From: Brachypodium distachyon
Taxonomy: Eukaryota > Streptophyta > Magnoliopsida > Poales > Poaceae
DNA length: 64,000 bases
NCBI RefSeq assembly: GCF_000005505.3
Contig: NC_016131.3
Span: 2,418,001 to 2,482,000 of the forward strand
Reading direction: 5' to 3'
Part shown: in pieces, positions 23,586 through 35,577 of the stretch
Numbering within the stretch: the first letter of the stretch is position 1
Layout: every line of letters starts with the position of its first letter
The notes under the pieces: model-generated
Seen by the model: the letters and a program-made list of their open reading frames with translations, nothing else
What the model was told of the DNA's origin: nothing
The model's database searches: none
Program-made: the position numbers and the translations under genes

Positions 23586-23643
23586 GATAGCACCTGCCAA
23601 CCTGCACCCAGACACCGCAGATTCTATCGGCCCAAGATCAACC

Positions 23644-23673
23644 AAGAAGAAGAAGAAGAAGAAGAAGAAGAAA
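23644..23673 (+). repeat. (AAG)n microsatellite
   Basis: About ten perfect AAG units lie just after the LINE tail. Confidence 0.95.
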
Positions 23674-23879
23674 TAAAGCAAAGCCAATCGAGTTTTTTAA
23701 TTTTGCTCAAAAAAAGTTGTTTTTTATTGGAAAAATCAAGACATGATTAAGTGATTTTGTGTCGGCAGAAAAGATCATGGGATGTATTTGCAGTACTAAA
23801 ACAAGTTGATGGATTTTGTGCCTGTTTCAAAAGTTTTGTTACCTTTTGGTAGGAGAGCGTGTCTCAGACTCAAAGCAAG

Positions 23880-24618
23880 TTTACGGGAGAGAAAAGTCTA
23901 TTTTAAACCCTAAACTTGTAGAACTTGTCTGAATCAAACCGTAACCTTCGAATCCCGGGTTTTCAACCCCTGACCTATCTAATCCCGGCCAATTTAAACC
24001 TTAGCCCGAAATTCCCTGTTTGGTTCGGACGAGTTAATCATCTCGGCCATCTTTCTCCTTCTTCGCCCCTCTCTGTCCCGAGATAAGCGTTGCCACTCCC
24101 GCCGCTGCTGCTCGCCGCGCCCCTGCCCGCCACTGCTCGCCGTGCCGTGCCCCACCACGCCCTACTGCTCTCCTAGTACATGCACGCAATGGAACGCTCT
24201 GTCGGCGACGGCACTGTGGGTGCGCACTATGCGCAGCAGCTGGTGCTTGGCGCCCCTCCTAGCCGCCTGCTGGTTCTACAGCAGCCTGGGCTCGGCGACG
24301 AGACCTACCTCCTAGAGGCCGTGCTCAACATCCCACCCAACCCGTCCATGGCCAACGCCAGGAAGGAAAGAGGCCAATTTTTTTCCAAGTATAACCGTAT
24401 AAGAATAAGTAGTCAGGACCCACATACAATGCTCACTTATCAGATCCTAAGACACATCATTATCCCGACCGAGTCAAACAGGAAATTTTGGGCTAAGGTT
24501 TAAAGTGACCGGGATTAGATAGATCAAGGACTGAAAATCCGGGATTAAAAGGTTAGGGTTTGATTTAGACAAAGTTCTACGAGTTCGGGGTTGAAAATAG
24601 ACTTTTGTCTTTACGTAA
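23880..24618. mobile_element. MULE with long inverted ends and a captured GC-rich core
   Basis: The ends are inverted repeats of about 155 bases (23889-24043 and 24457-24609), easily alignable, both opening with GA-x-AAAAGTCTATTTT. They are flanked by TTTACGGGA (23880-23888) and TTTACGTAA (24610-24618), a 9-base duplication with 7 matches; 9 bases is the Mutator-like value. The core (24050-24450) is GC-rich, unlike the AT-rich ends, and has no transposase. This is the plan of a Pack-MULE: a non-autonomous element carrying a piece of a host gene. Confidence 0.75.
24180..24395 (+). pseudogene. Captured coding-like fragment inside the MULE
   Basis: The open frame begins MHAMERSVGDG and includes LVLGAPPSRLLVLQQPG and YLLEAVLNIPPNP. 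GC content and the clean frame look like host coding sequence. I do not recognise the donor gene. The frame runs on into the AT-rich right TIR, so the fragment proper ends near 24380. Confidence 0.4.
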
Positions 24619-26186
24619 CCCGGGTGTGCTTGGGCGTGGGATGATAAATTGAAATCGGTTCGTAATCCGTGCTGCATCTGTAGTGTCACAAGCTTTCGAA
24701 ATTACGACAAGCTGCATCCGTAGAGTCACAAGTTTCGAAAGCCCCAACATATCCGCTGTTAGTTGTTACTAGGAACTTTAGGATTATCTGCCTGCACACA
24801 CAAAGGACACATGCCGATGTGCACAACACACCAACCCTACCGCACCCATAGTCGCCTCGTACAGCACCACACCACACCACGCCTTGTTTCCACGATTCGC
24901 CCCTGCAAGGCTTCAACCCCCCACGTCCCCTGTTTCCTTTCCTTTCCTTTCCTTTGATTCAGACGTGCCTGCACGGCACAAGCAGAAGGGCGGCGGCGTG
25001 CATGGCTCATCGAGCTGCGTGCCGTGCGACGCTGATCGTTACTAGTACCTCAGCTGAGCTTAAGCCCATCGGGTCAATGCAAAAATCCTCGTCTCAGGTC
25101 ACGGTGTCGGAGCGAGTGATCTGAATATCCGGTGTGCTCTCGATCATTGCTCACGTCGCTGGTCAATTCCTACTCCCGCCCCGTACGTACGTGAGCCCGG
25201 GACCCCTCCCTCCACCGCCGAAAGCCTGCGAGCCCGAGACCCAACAACAACAACAACAGCAACTAACAAGGAGGTGGCGCCGAAATGGCCTCCTATTCAC
25301 TTTTCTAGGCGGTGGATTATCAGTACAAAAGGTGCTCCTCATACGTATGCCAACTCGCAACAACAGACCAGGTTGACTATAGGAGAGGAAACTGTAGACG
25401 TACTGGTGAGTGCTGACTTCACTCAGTGGTTGAACTGGCCAAACATGCTCCAGGGCTCAGCACACAAAGGGAGAAATTTTGGACAGGGAAAGTAGTACAC
25501 GCAGTCACGCACTTCAGATTTTTACATCCTCCTGGTCAACTCTCCGAGACGCATGATGAGGGAGTAACAAAACAACTCTGTGATGCGATGCCCCTGACGG
25601 CAACCATGAGCAAGTGCCTGAAATCTGAACCGATTGACCTCAGGTATGGACGTACGTCTAAGCATGTGCTTCGCAGCTAATCATCATCAGTGACAAGAAG
25701 CCAAAAACAACAGCACTCCCTGACTTCCATCCCCCAGCTAACTACTGGATGTCTGGATCGCACTTTAAAAGCCCCCAGGCCAGGGAGGTGCAGTCAAACC
25801 CTTGTCGACCGCGATCGATCTGCCCAGGCGGTGGCAGCAACAGGAACCGTCACCTGGCCTAATTAACGCGCCATCTTACGATGCACACAAAAAAAGGACG
25901 CACAGGAATACAGGATAGGGGCGGTGGTGCGCCATGCATCGCAACCAGATCGATCGCCCCCGGGCAGGCAGCCACATGCCCACCTGGTGGTGCTGGCGCG
26001 CAAGATTTGCAACACCGTGACAAAGTAAGCAGCTTATATATATATGCTCGATCCGAAATCAGGGGATCGATCGGCCGGCGGCCAGAGCCCACACATGACT
26101 GACACTGTGTTGCTTTAACTGGCGACGTCGGTCGATCAAGGCCGGCATGTAGTATAACAACCCCTGTTGTCATTCATATATATAGT
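24619..26186. other. No gene recognised
   Basis: This intergenic stretch has only short ORFs. A diverged tandem pair of about 32-base units lies at 24670-24740 (GCTGCATC...TCACAAG). A (CAA)n-type run lies at about 25241-25262. Confidence 0.4.
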
Positions 26187-27010
26187 GTTGGAATTTTGGG
26201 TTAGACCAAGGTCCAATCTGAAATTAATTCTTGAAAAATCTCAAAAGACCATTCATGTAGTGGGATGAGGAAGTGGGAATAATCACATCTTGCTAGTTTA
26301 GGAGAAGTTGGACCAATGTATAAGGTATGTTGGTTCTCACCTCTTGAGCACTTGAGCAAGTGAGCAAGAGAAATCCCCACGCGCGCTCCTCCTCCTCCTC
26401 GGCACGGCACGCGCCGTGGATCAAGTTCGAGCCGTGCCGGGTCATGCTTATCTTTTTGGCAGTCGGAATCCGTTGCGGTCGCGTAACAAATCCCGATGAT
26501 TGCGGAGTCGGTTTTGGTTTCCTAAACCGAACCGAAGTCCACCTGCGTGCCTATATAATAAGAATAAGACGACCGCGGCCTCCACGATCCAATCTCGTTG
26601 TTCGCCGCCAACTGCTACTCCATCCCGTCGACTGCGTGCACAGATCGCCGGGAGAGCAGGCCTCCGGAACCCCGACCTTCGAGATCCTGCCCGGGAGACG
26701 GTCGATAAGGTTTTTGGGGAGCGTTCTCACGCGACTGCTCGCTTCTTCACGTCTCTGTTTCGTCGGCATCTTCATCACCAATGGCCGACGACCTCAGAGA
26801 TCCCGCGGCTCAGGCTACCGCTCTAACTCAGCAGCAACAGGCTGCCCAACTCCAAGCCCAGGCAACTGCTGCTGCACAGGCGCTGGCCGCTGCTCAGGAG
26901 GCAGTCAAGGCTGCTGCTGCTGCCGGCGTGAACATCGACGCCGCCGGACTCATCACCGACCTCAACAAACAAACACAAGAAAAGAGTACAGCACCGTACG
27001 TAATCTGATA
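26187..27010 (+). mobile_element. Possible LTR/leader of a Copia-type element with a short ORF
   Basis: The block starts TGTTGGAATTTTGGGTTAG, a typical LTR-like start. It has a CTATATAATA core-promoter-like sequence at 26551-26560 and a GC-rich leader. At 26781 it has an ATG in good context for a 75-residue Gln/Ala-rich protein (MADDLRDPAAQATAL...). The frame runs into a GTACGTAA at about 26996-27003 that looks like a splice donor. No primer-binding site, second LTR or clear target duplication was found. It could instead be the first exon of a host gene. I cannot decide from sequence alone. Confidence 0.35.
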
Positions 27011-28589
27011 TTTCTTGTTGATTTTGATTAGTAGTTCTATTATTCATGCCGTGAAATTAGATGAGTTTTATTGTTATGCGTTGCTATTTAATTTGTCTAG
27101 TTTGCATGATATAATATGCTACATGTTTTATACATTGTTTTTCTGAATTAAATATTCATCGAAATTACCTGATTACTCAGAATATAAGCGGAGGAACAAG
27201 TTAGTAATTGCGATTAATTGACTCCCACTTCTCAACGAAGCGAATCATGAATTCTCTCGGTCGACAAGATCAGATTTTCCTCGATCCAGGTTCAACCACG
27301 CTGTGGATCCAAAAGCGGAACGGTTTAGACGAGGAACAAGGAGGGATGGCGTTTTCAGTGTGTGAAACGTATGAAAATGGGGGATTATGTCAGGGAGCAG
27401 CACTTTTGCATGTGCCAACAATGTGCTGCTGCTAGTACTAACTCGTAGTCGATGCAAGCGCGATCGTGTCAGTTTCCAGCTAGTAGCGCAATGTGGATCA
27501 TATCAGCTCTTGTCATATGCATACAACGCCACAAAAGTCGCGCAAAGACGCGTCGACGACTCTTGCTTCAAACTTTCAATTCATAGTTGCCGCGACCGAT
27601 GGCTCGGGAATATTTCCCACCGGGTTCCTTCGCTTGCATCGCCGATCGGGAAAAAGCGAACAGAGCCAAGAAGAGACGGAACAGAGAGCTTTGGATATCT
27701 CTGGCTAGAAGCACGTTCTTGGGTTTGTCCGGCCCCTCTGTTTGACACGACAGGAGAATTCTGGTTTCGTTTCCTGCTTGTCCTGGTATCTCTATCGACT
27801 GTTTTCATCTGTGTGTGAATCGATCTCGGAGCTTCTTTACGGGGCACTGTGCTGTATATGGCCGTGTGACGACGCCGAGCAATGCATGCATGGTCGGGCC
27901 GCAATTCTTTACTAGCTCGATCTAGAGTAGTGAAGCGAATGTCCACATGTTTGCTCGGATTCCGAGAGGCTAAAACCCCCATCTTGGTCTGTCCAACGAA
28001 TTGAACAGCCGAAAAGACCAGAGAGCTAGCCACAGGGTTTGTTTACACTTATCGCCTTCTACTCTACAGTGCTGTCTGCAGTCTGCCAGCCAGAAGCCCA
28101 GAACACGTACTCCAAAACCACGTACTGATCGATAATGGTAGTGTGCCACGACAGGTCTAGAGCCGTCAAGGTCAAACCTATCGATCCCAAGAAAGAAAAG
28201 GTAAACTCCAAAAGCAGGCAGTTCTAAATGCGCGCGATATATAGCTAGCTAGGGACGTCGATCGAGTGTGAGTGTGCGGCCGGCCTCGATCCGGCCCTCC
28301 GATCGATCGATCCCTTCCGTTTCGCTGGTGGACAAGATGAGGAATGCTAGAAATTAATCGGTCACGTGGCTAGTGCTGGCTAGTCCGATCGCGTAGCTGC
28401 AATTGGACTCCACATCGTATAGGTACTCGCGGCTTCGAGGATAATACGGCCTAACAGTGCTGCAGTACTGCACTAGTACTCCTTTAGGCAGTGAGTAACA
28501 ACCACGCATGCTGACAATACTACACTCGTAGAGTGCGTAGAGCGAGTGAGCGACGTAAGGCTAGTTAGTCGTCGCAGTGCACGGTAACA
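27011..28589. other. No gene recognised
   Basis: There are short ORFs only, none with a recognisable domain. The composition is mixed, with many CGATCGATC-type words around 28250-28310. Confidence 0.4.
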
Positions 28590-28842
28590 TAAAATAGTAA
28601 CATGTATATGTTATTAGTCTATGTTACTATGCAATAGTGGGAGTAACATAATTTGTGGTAACATATAAACTTAATTAATTGTTTTATAGACTCATTATAT
28701 CTTGAAAAATGTGTTGTGATGGTAACATATATATAGTTATCACATCTCTCTTTTTCTTCATTAATTATCATGCCATGTTACCATAATGCCTAATTTGCAT
28801 CTATGTTACTACTTAAGTTACTTGGACCACTCTAATCCGTAA
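28583..28842. mobile_element. MITE-like AT-rich inverted repeat
   Basis: The two sides carry inverted copies of GTAACATA/TATGTTAC words. The right end, read backwards (GAGTGGTCCAAGTAACTT), aligns imperfectly to the left end (GTGCACGGTAACATAAAA). The length of about 260 bases, AT-rich core and imperfect ends fit a miniature element. Superfamily and duplication are unclear. Confidence 0.45.
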
Positions 28843-28860
28843 CAGAGCTGACCAACGGCA

Positions 28861-29297
28861 GGGCCAATGATTTTTTTAGAAAAGTAGGGGAGACCCCAGC
28901 CCCATTTTATTAAATGAGACCAAAGTGGCTGTCACCAAGATGCCAAGTTACAGTGCAGAGTCACACAGGCCAGCAGAAAATGGTCAAAACAAGTTTAAGT
29001 GCTCATTACAGGCAGGATTTCTCAAATTCAGAGAGAGATAGGCTCCGAAAACCAGTTGGTCTTCTCCAGTTGGTAGCGCAGCTCATCGACAGACCAGGTC
29101 CCGGAGCGTGGTTTCAGTTCCAGGCGATTCGCAGCAAATCGGAACGTCTGTGCTCCATAGCTCTGGTGAAGTTCTCCAGCATCTCCAACGCCACCTTCTT
29201 GCAAAGCAGCTTCCAGCGATGGCACAGCGCAGTCGCCGAGTCCCAAATCACCTGAATGTTTCGCCAGCTTTTTCCCTGAAAAGCGGGGCCAATGATT
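28861..29297 (-). mobile_element. 5'-truncated LINE copy with 12-bp TSD
   Basis: GGGCCAATGATT occurs at 28861-28872 and 29286-29297. Between them lies 413 bases. On the minus strand the insert ends with TTTAATAAAATGGGGCTGG, then CTCCCCTACTTTTCT and a run of A, a 3' end common to grass LINEs. The A-run abuts the left duplication, as expected for target-primed reverse transcription in the minus orientation. The body retains LINE-like coding sequence in broken form. Confidence 0.8.
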
Positions 29298-30028
29298 GAG
29301 ATGTGTAAAGTAAAACGAATCCGCGAGCAGAGTACTAGCTTAGGCGGCCAGGAGTACGCTGGCAGAGTAGTTTTGTAGCAGCAGCCCGGAGTTGACTTGT
29401 GTCCGTGCCGCCGGCCGGCAGGTAAAAACATGTGGGATTACGGGATCGGAGAAACTAGTGTAGATAGCAGAGAGTACCGTCTTTCCCCTGGCGTCGAGGA
29501 CGATGGAGCTGAGATCGACCGAAAACGTAGAGTCCAAGGGAGGCCGGGGCCCATGCAGTATAAAGTATGGCATGCACCCATGCAGCGTGTTCCGTGTAAC
29601 TTAATTCGCCAGTCCTTGGTTCCTAATTAATTGAAGGAAAAGGAGACGTATCCCGTTCGTTGGATCCATCCAACGGGGATCACGTACGTACACGTCGTGC
29701 GATTGGCGGATCCGGCATGCCGTCGATGCCGATCCCATTTATACACGCGTGCGAGGCAGGCAGGCATGCAAGCGTCACGCTCACGCACGCGCAGCAGTAA
29801 ATTGGCAAATCGGCCGATCGAGATTAATTCAAGTGCGTGCGCCCGCGATCAATTCCGTACCGGCTCCGAGGCGATCGATCGTCCGTCCATCACGCGGGCC
29901 GTGGAATTGTGCGTGCGTGCTGTGCGTACGGTTAGAGAGCCGCGCGCGAAAGGTATCCTAGGGCAGTGTAATACCGTAACACGAGTGCGTGCGTGCGTGC
30001 CAGCACATGCACACGATAACTCAAATAC
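29298..30028. other. No gene recognised
   Basis: GC-rich in its second half, with GCGTGCGTGCGT runs around 29980-30000. Open frames here have no domain and unusual composition. Confidence 0.4.
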
Positions 30029-30030
30029 TA

Positions 30031-30142
30031 CCTCCGTTTCATAATTTTTTCTTGAAATATTACATGTATCTATACGCTTTTTAGGAATAGATACATTCAG
30101 TTTTTTGGTAAATTTGAGACAAGAATTATGAAACGGAGAGTG
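30031..30142. mobile_element. Stowaway-type MITE
   Basis: It starts CCTCCGTTTCATAAT and ends with the inverted ATTATGAAACGGAG. The inside has the family words ATTACATGTATCTA and AAATTTGAGACAAG. A TA precedes the left end, the usual Tc1/mariner target. Related copies lie at 59580-59638 and 62992-63104. Confidence 0.8.
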
Positions 30143-32700
30143 TGTAATTATTACACTAACCATTTTGATCAGATACGCACATGATGTGAAACCTGGAAAT
30201 TTTGATTCATGCATGAAGAACAAAGATGATATGTAGTAGCACAATCTGTTGGAATATTGTACTCTAGTATGGTTAATTAATGGGTGTGGTTATGTATATC
30301 TTAGGCATCCAATTTTTAAGATAAAAATTATCTTAATCGACATATGAAAACCGTTGGATTAATATTCGAGTGACATATCTAAACCTTCTTCTCCCCTGTG
30401 TCATCGTTAGAGTAAGATCCAGCGGCCAAATCCGTCGACTTATCTCTAACTAAAAATTAAATGAATTCTCCGCAGAACAATGGTTAATTAATTAGAGCAA
30501 TAATCTACACAGCTGGTAGTTTATATAAAGAAAAAACAGATAAGTCATTTTTTAGGGAAGCGAACCAGTTCTGCTTGTGCATTACAGTCGTCGAGGTTTT
30601 CGGTGCCGACAAATTGGAGCGTACGTACGAGCATGTGCGCGAGTATGTACCTCCATACTAGCTGTAGGCAAGCAAGTGAATTCCGAGATTGTTAGCTCTA
30701 CGCACCCATCTTTTTTGTACTACTCCAGCGTGCGTCTATGCACTGGCCCCGGCCAGTGAACTACACCTGCTAATACCCAGCTCCTACTGCTGAGCATTGA
30801 AACGTCTATACGTACGGACAAATTAGTTCATACGCCAACCCAACCCGGCCTCCTCCTATGTGGTTAACTGGCCACCAGCTGGTGGTGTCCAGCTCTACTA
30901 ATACGTGCAAATCACGCGCGGCACGCCCATACGTGCCATGCAAGCGCCGATGCGCGCTCACATTTGTCGACTTACGTACGGATCAAGCTAAGCAAAGCAC
31001 ACGGCCGATCGATCAGGATCGCCTGCCTGCCTGCATGCATGTGTTGGGCCGCAGGGCCGGTGTGTGCCGTCGAGCAAACGGCAGCGCTCGCTCGCTTGTC
31101 CCAATCATCGTCTATTTCTACGGTTTTCATTCATGATCTTCCTGTTGCCTGGCCTAATTTAACTTGGGCCCATATGTACGAATATTATTCTGTCTCCGAA
31201 TTAAGCATATGCAACACACACCTCGCAAGGAGTGAAAATTGATACGTACATCCTCGACGGTCTGCTAGTTACGGTGCTTTGGTGTACGAGAAAGTCGGGG
31301 GACGAAAATGAGTCTCGGAGGCCGGCACACTCTGCGGATTTGCAGTTCCTCGGCAGTGTACGACAACTGGAATTTACGTTTGCCGGTGCAAGAACGGAAA
31401 ATAGTTACCGACCATTGATTTCTGAACAGGGCAGCAGCAGGCAGACAGCATGATGGCAGTGGCAGGAGGAGGCTTAAGGTTTCCTCGAAGAACTGCTGGT
31501 ACCACTGCGTAGTAAGTAGTACTGGAGACCATAGCTCACTCCAAAGCGTGCGCCACAGCTTGTGATCCTAACCAGAAATCAACGTAGACAACGTTTGTCG
31601 AGCCAGCCAGCGCGCGGTTTACGGCCGAGGGCAGAGCACGTACGGGCATGCAAACTGCTCCCACGAGGCCATGGCAGGGAGAAGAAGGTTCGCGACCCGG
31701 AGCAAGAGGCCGCTGTGAAGATTTTTGCCGTCTTGCTTTGCCCTCGATCGATCGGCTGTGTTCCCTGGACGATTTCCGGTGCCTTTCTATTCGAATCGAA
31801 ACACGGCACCCGCCAACGGAAAAACTCCAAAAACAAAGCCGCTCCTACGTAGTTACCAGTAATCAGCACGTAGTAGTGCTACCTGGCAGGCAAAAAGCGA
31901 AAGCATCGGCTCGGGTCAAAAAAAAGAAGAAGAGAGAAGCGACGCGACGCATCGAGTTCCGGCTCTCGCGCCGTTGAGCCAGTGCAGCAGCGCGGGGGGC
32001 CGGCGCCTGTGGGCACAAGTGGCGCCGCTTGCGATGGAAGCAAAGGGACGGGGGAAGCAGCGGGCAAGCCAACATGTACTACATTGCCTACAGCCGTGCC
32101 GGCGCCGCGCTTCGTTTTTTGGTCGGAGTCCCGCGCGCGCCTGCACCCGGCCCACAACACACTCCCATCCCATCCCTTCCGTTTCCGACCCAACGCATGC
32201 GTGGCGTGCACCCGTATCCGGCAGTTAAATCGCAGATCGATCATTTACCGACTGCAGGAGGATCTCCAGTGTTAACTCCTCCATCAATAATAAGGGCCAT
32301 TTTTGCTCGAACAAAGCCGTGGCAGGCGCTGCATAGCAAGCACTGTCCCAGAGTCCAAACAGTGCCAAAAAATTCCTTTTACCGTAAACACAAACAGTGC
32401 CAGATAGTGTGTGTATTAAGAGAGCAAGGAAAGGAGAAAAAAGAAGGTCCCAACTCCCAACTGCCCACGGTGATTTCCGTCCTTCAGAGGGAGCCGCGCG
32501 CATGGGACAGCAGCACGGCAGTATTACCCGGCCGAGCTGCCTCCATCAATGGCTAAAACTAGCAATGCCCCATTCCTTAACGCGAACGCCTCCTAGTATC
32601 ATCTTATCCCGTTTCCCTCCTCCCCCGTCATTACTCGCCCCCATCAATGGCTAAAAACACTCTCTCGCTAATAACCTTCTCCTTCTTTTCACCCGGCCCA
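30143..32700. other. Intergenic DNA upstream of the expansin gene
   Basis: No gene is recognised. The stretch is a mosaic of AT-rich (30150-30560) and GC-rich (31560-32230) DNA with short overlapping ORFs on both strands that lack domains. Confidence 0.4.
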
Positions 32701-32758
32701 GCTACGCGCCATAGCGGCCATTATTTGGTCTGCCTCGTGCCGTGCCGTGCCGTGCGTC

Positions 32759-32767
32759 CATAAATAC
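32759..32767 (+). promoter_or_regulatory. TATA box of the expansin gene
   Basis: CATAAATAC lies about 140 bases upstream of the ATG at 32906. It is followed by a C-rich and CT-rich leader (32768-32900), typical of a plant 5' UTR. Confidence 0.6.
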
Positions 32768-32905
32768 CCCCCCGCCCGCCTTCACCTTCCAGCCAATTCC
32801 ACCACACCACCCTTGACTCCTCCACTGTTCTCTTGTCTTGCCCCTCTCTGCTGACGAAAGCGGAGAGACGAGCCGAGACGAACAACGGCCGCCGCCGCCG
32901 CAACA

Positions 32906-35577
32906 ATGCCGTCTCCCCCGCTGCCGTTCTTCGCCGTCCTCCTCGCTTCGGTCCTTCTTCTGCTGCTTCCCCACGCCGCCGACGCCCGCATCCCCGGCGT
33001 GTACACCGGCGGCGACTGGCAGTCCGCCCACGCCACCTTCTACGGCGGCAGCGACGCCTCCGGCACCATGGGTAAACTCACCAACTAAATCCCCAAAACC
33101 CCATTCCAATTCCAAGAAAACGAGATTCATGGCAGAGACTCCGGCTTCGACTAATCTTGGCACTTTGGGATGATGCAGGAGGGGCGTGCGGGTACGGGAA
33201 CCTGTACAGCCAGGGCTACGGGGTGAACAACGCGGCGCTGAGCACGGCGCTCTTCAACGGCGGGCAGCGCTGCGGGGCCTGCTTCGAGATCAAGTGCGTG
33301 AACCAGCCCGACTGGAAGTGGTGCCACCCGGGCTCGCCGTCCATCCTCGTCACGGCCACCAACTTCTGCCCGCCCAACTACGCGCTGCCTTCCGACGATG
33401 GCGGCTGGTGCAACCCGCCCCGGCCCCACTTCGACCTCGCCATGCCCATGTTCCTCCACATCGCCGAGTACCGCGCCGGCATCGTCCCCGTCACTTACCG
33501 CCGGTACGTTTATTTCACGTCTCGTATACTTTGATTTGATTTACTCACCAAATTGCCTAGAACACGAGATTCGCTCCTGAGCGCGAACAATTGCGGCCAC
33601 GTTTCTTTTTTTGGTTTTTTCTCTTGGGGATTGTTGTTTATTTAGTGAACGACATTCGTCTTGATTGTGGTATCAGTGACAAAAAAACACTTCTTTTCCG
33701 ACCAATGGAGAGACGAGATGCCGCAACCGGACCGGACCGGACCGCAGCAGGTTCTGATCTGAGCTGCGCTCCACTTTACCCAGCACGATTCCCTTTTCTT
33801 TTTTTTCGCGTCTTTTAAGACGGGACTGCTGCTGTTGCTCCTGCTGCTCTTGTACTGCACCGTCCGTCCGTCCGTCCATCCCAGAGTAAAACGAGAAGAA
33901 AAAGACATCTCGACGCGTTCCATCTACAGATTATCTACTGTATTTGCGATTTTATTCACTGACAGTCTGACCCTCTAGGCCTCTAGGCATAGCCATTTTC
34001 TTTCCTGAAGAAAAAGATTGTACTACCACGGCAGATATGTGTTGCACGTAGGGCCGGTCTGGCACGGGCGATAAATTAAGTTTATCCCGTAACAATAAAT
34101 CTCGCCGCTCTTTATTTCTTCTTCCTGCCTTGCCTTTTCCGATCTGCTACGGCCGGAGGGAGATATGATCCGTGCCGGCAGAGGGATGGGAATGTGCACC
34201 GCTCTCCGGTTGGCTGCGGGGGCTTTAATTAGCGAGAACGTGACATAGCGATAGGTCCGTGCGTGGCGAAAAAAACGAAAGCCGAGAGTAAAAGCAGTTT
34301 TGGTACCAAGCCAGAAATGGGGCGAACCTTCGTTCCAGACCCCTCCGGCTCTCCCCAGTCGCAGACATGTGCTTCTCTCGTGATAAGGACAGCAGCGTTT
34401 GATGATACACTGATGCTGCTTACATTTATTTAGTGCACTGGTTTGTTTCTAGCAGGTCTCATCCTTCTGCTCACACTGTTTTTTGACACTCTTTTTAGGA
34501 CTGGTAGATCTTGAAGGGCTTCATCAGACGTTGCTTGTGCATGAACCCGCGCTTGTGATGGAAATCCATTCTGTCTTTTTTTTAGAAAATCAGAAAATCC
34601 ATTCTGGTTTTCCTTTTAAGAAAAAGTGGAGTGAATTTACGCTCTGATTGGAAGCCGAGCTGTGCGGGGTAATTGGACCCTTTTGCAGAGAAAAAAAGTC
34701 GGGCTTGTCTGTAGACCATCACAGAGGTCCACTAGCGTAGCATGTTTTGCGCAGGACACACCGCAAAATGCCCGGAGAAACGTCCAAATCATGCATGCCG
34801 TGGTAGGAGTAGTTGTTGGCTTTGTGGTACGTAGAACCCAGTGTTGGCAGGCAGACTGCAGAGCACAGTGCCGCGCCCACACACACACACATGTTTGAGT
34901 TTGACCTTCCGTTGTTGTTTACTCTGGATCACGGGTTCGCCCCGTCTCCCTTCGCTGACATCGATCCATCGACGGATCACCCATGCCCCATGCCCTGCCT
35001 GAGCAGTACTAGTAAATGACCCATCTGCCCCTCTCAACGCGTGAACTCTCGCTCCCTTCTCCTTGGCGGAGTGGTCCACATCTCTGCAGCACACTGCACC
35101 GTCGTCCCTTCTCCCTCGCAAATTTACCATCATACCCCGACAACTAATGTAAAGCCGTCTGCTGACACGTGCTGTCATGGTTCTAAGTTCTTATTTCTTT
35201 TCTTAGCCTTGGTTCTTTCTTTCTAGTACTCTATTTCTGAATTGTGTTGTTGCAAAACGCTGTGCAGGGTGGCGTGCAGGAAGAAGGGAGGGGTGCGGTT
35301 CACGATGCACGGGTTCAGGTACTTCAACCTGGTGCTGATCACGAACGTGGCGGGGGCCGGGGACCTGGTGCGCGCCAGCGTCAAGGGTTCAAGCACCGGG
35401 TGGATGCCCATGTCACGCAACTGGGGCCAGAACTGGCAATCCAACTCCGTCCTCGTCGGCCAGTCGCTCTCCTTCCGCGTCACCTCCAGCGACCGCCGCA
35501 CCTCCACCTCCTGGAACGTCGCCCCCGGAGGATGGTACTTCGGCCAGACCTTCGAGGGCAAGAACTTCAGGGTCTGA
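32906..35577 (+). CDS. EXPA: Alpha-expansin (EXPA), 3 exons, 266 aa
   Basis: Exons are 32906-33071, 33179-33503 and 35268-35577; all introns are GT-AG and the joined frame is 801 bases. The product is a secreted cell-wall-loosening protein that breaks non-covalent contacts between cellulose and matrix glycans during acid growth. Residues 1-27 form a signal peptide (long Leu-rich core, end ADA-RIPGVY). The GH45-like domain has GGACGYGN at 56-63, the conserved cysteines and the HFD motif at 139-141 within HFDLAMPMF. The C-terminal CBM63 domain has WGQNWQ and ends FEGKNFRV. The N-terminal alpha-insertion WCNPP is present, which separates EXPA from EXPB. Intron 1 is 107 bases and intron 2 is unusually long at 1,764 bases. 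I cannot give the paralog number. Confidence 0.95.
33504..35267 (+). other. Long intron 2 of the expansin gene
   Basis: The intron is 1,764 bases. It is AT-mixed with no recognisable gene or transposon; a CCGTCCGTCCGTCCGT run lies near 33860-33876. Most EXPA introns are short, so regulatory sequence or a decayed insertion is possible. Confidence 0.6.

Noticed and set aside
24180..24503. Considered as an intact host gene
   Set aside because: It lies between the two inverted ends of a MULE and runs into the terminal repeat, so it is a captured fragment at best.
29631..30044. 137-codon plus-strand frame
   Set aside because: Arg/Ala-rich composition driven by GCGTGC-type repeats and no domain.
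32702..33163. Minus-strand open frame opposite expansin exon 1
   Set aside because: It is the antisense shadow of a GC-rich exon.
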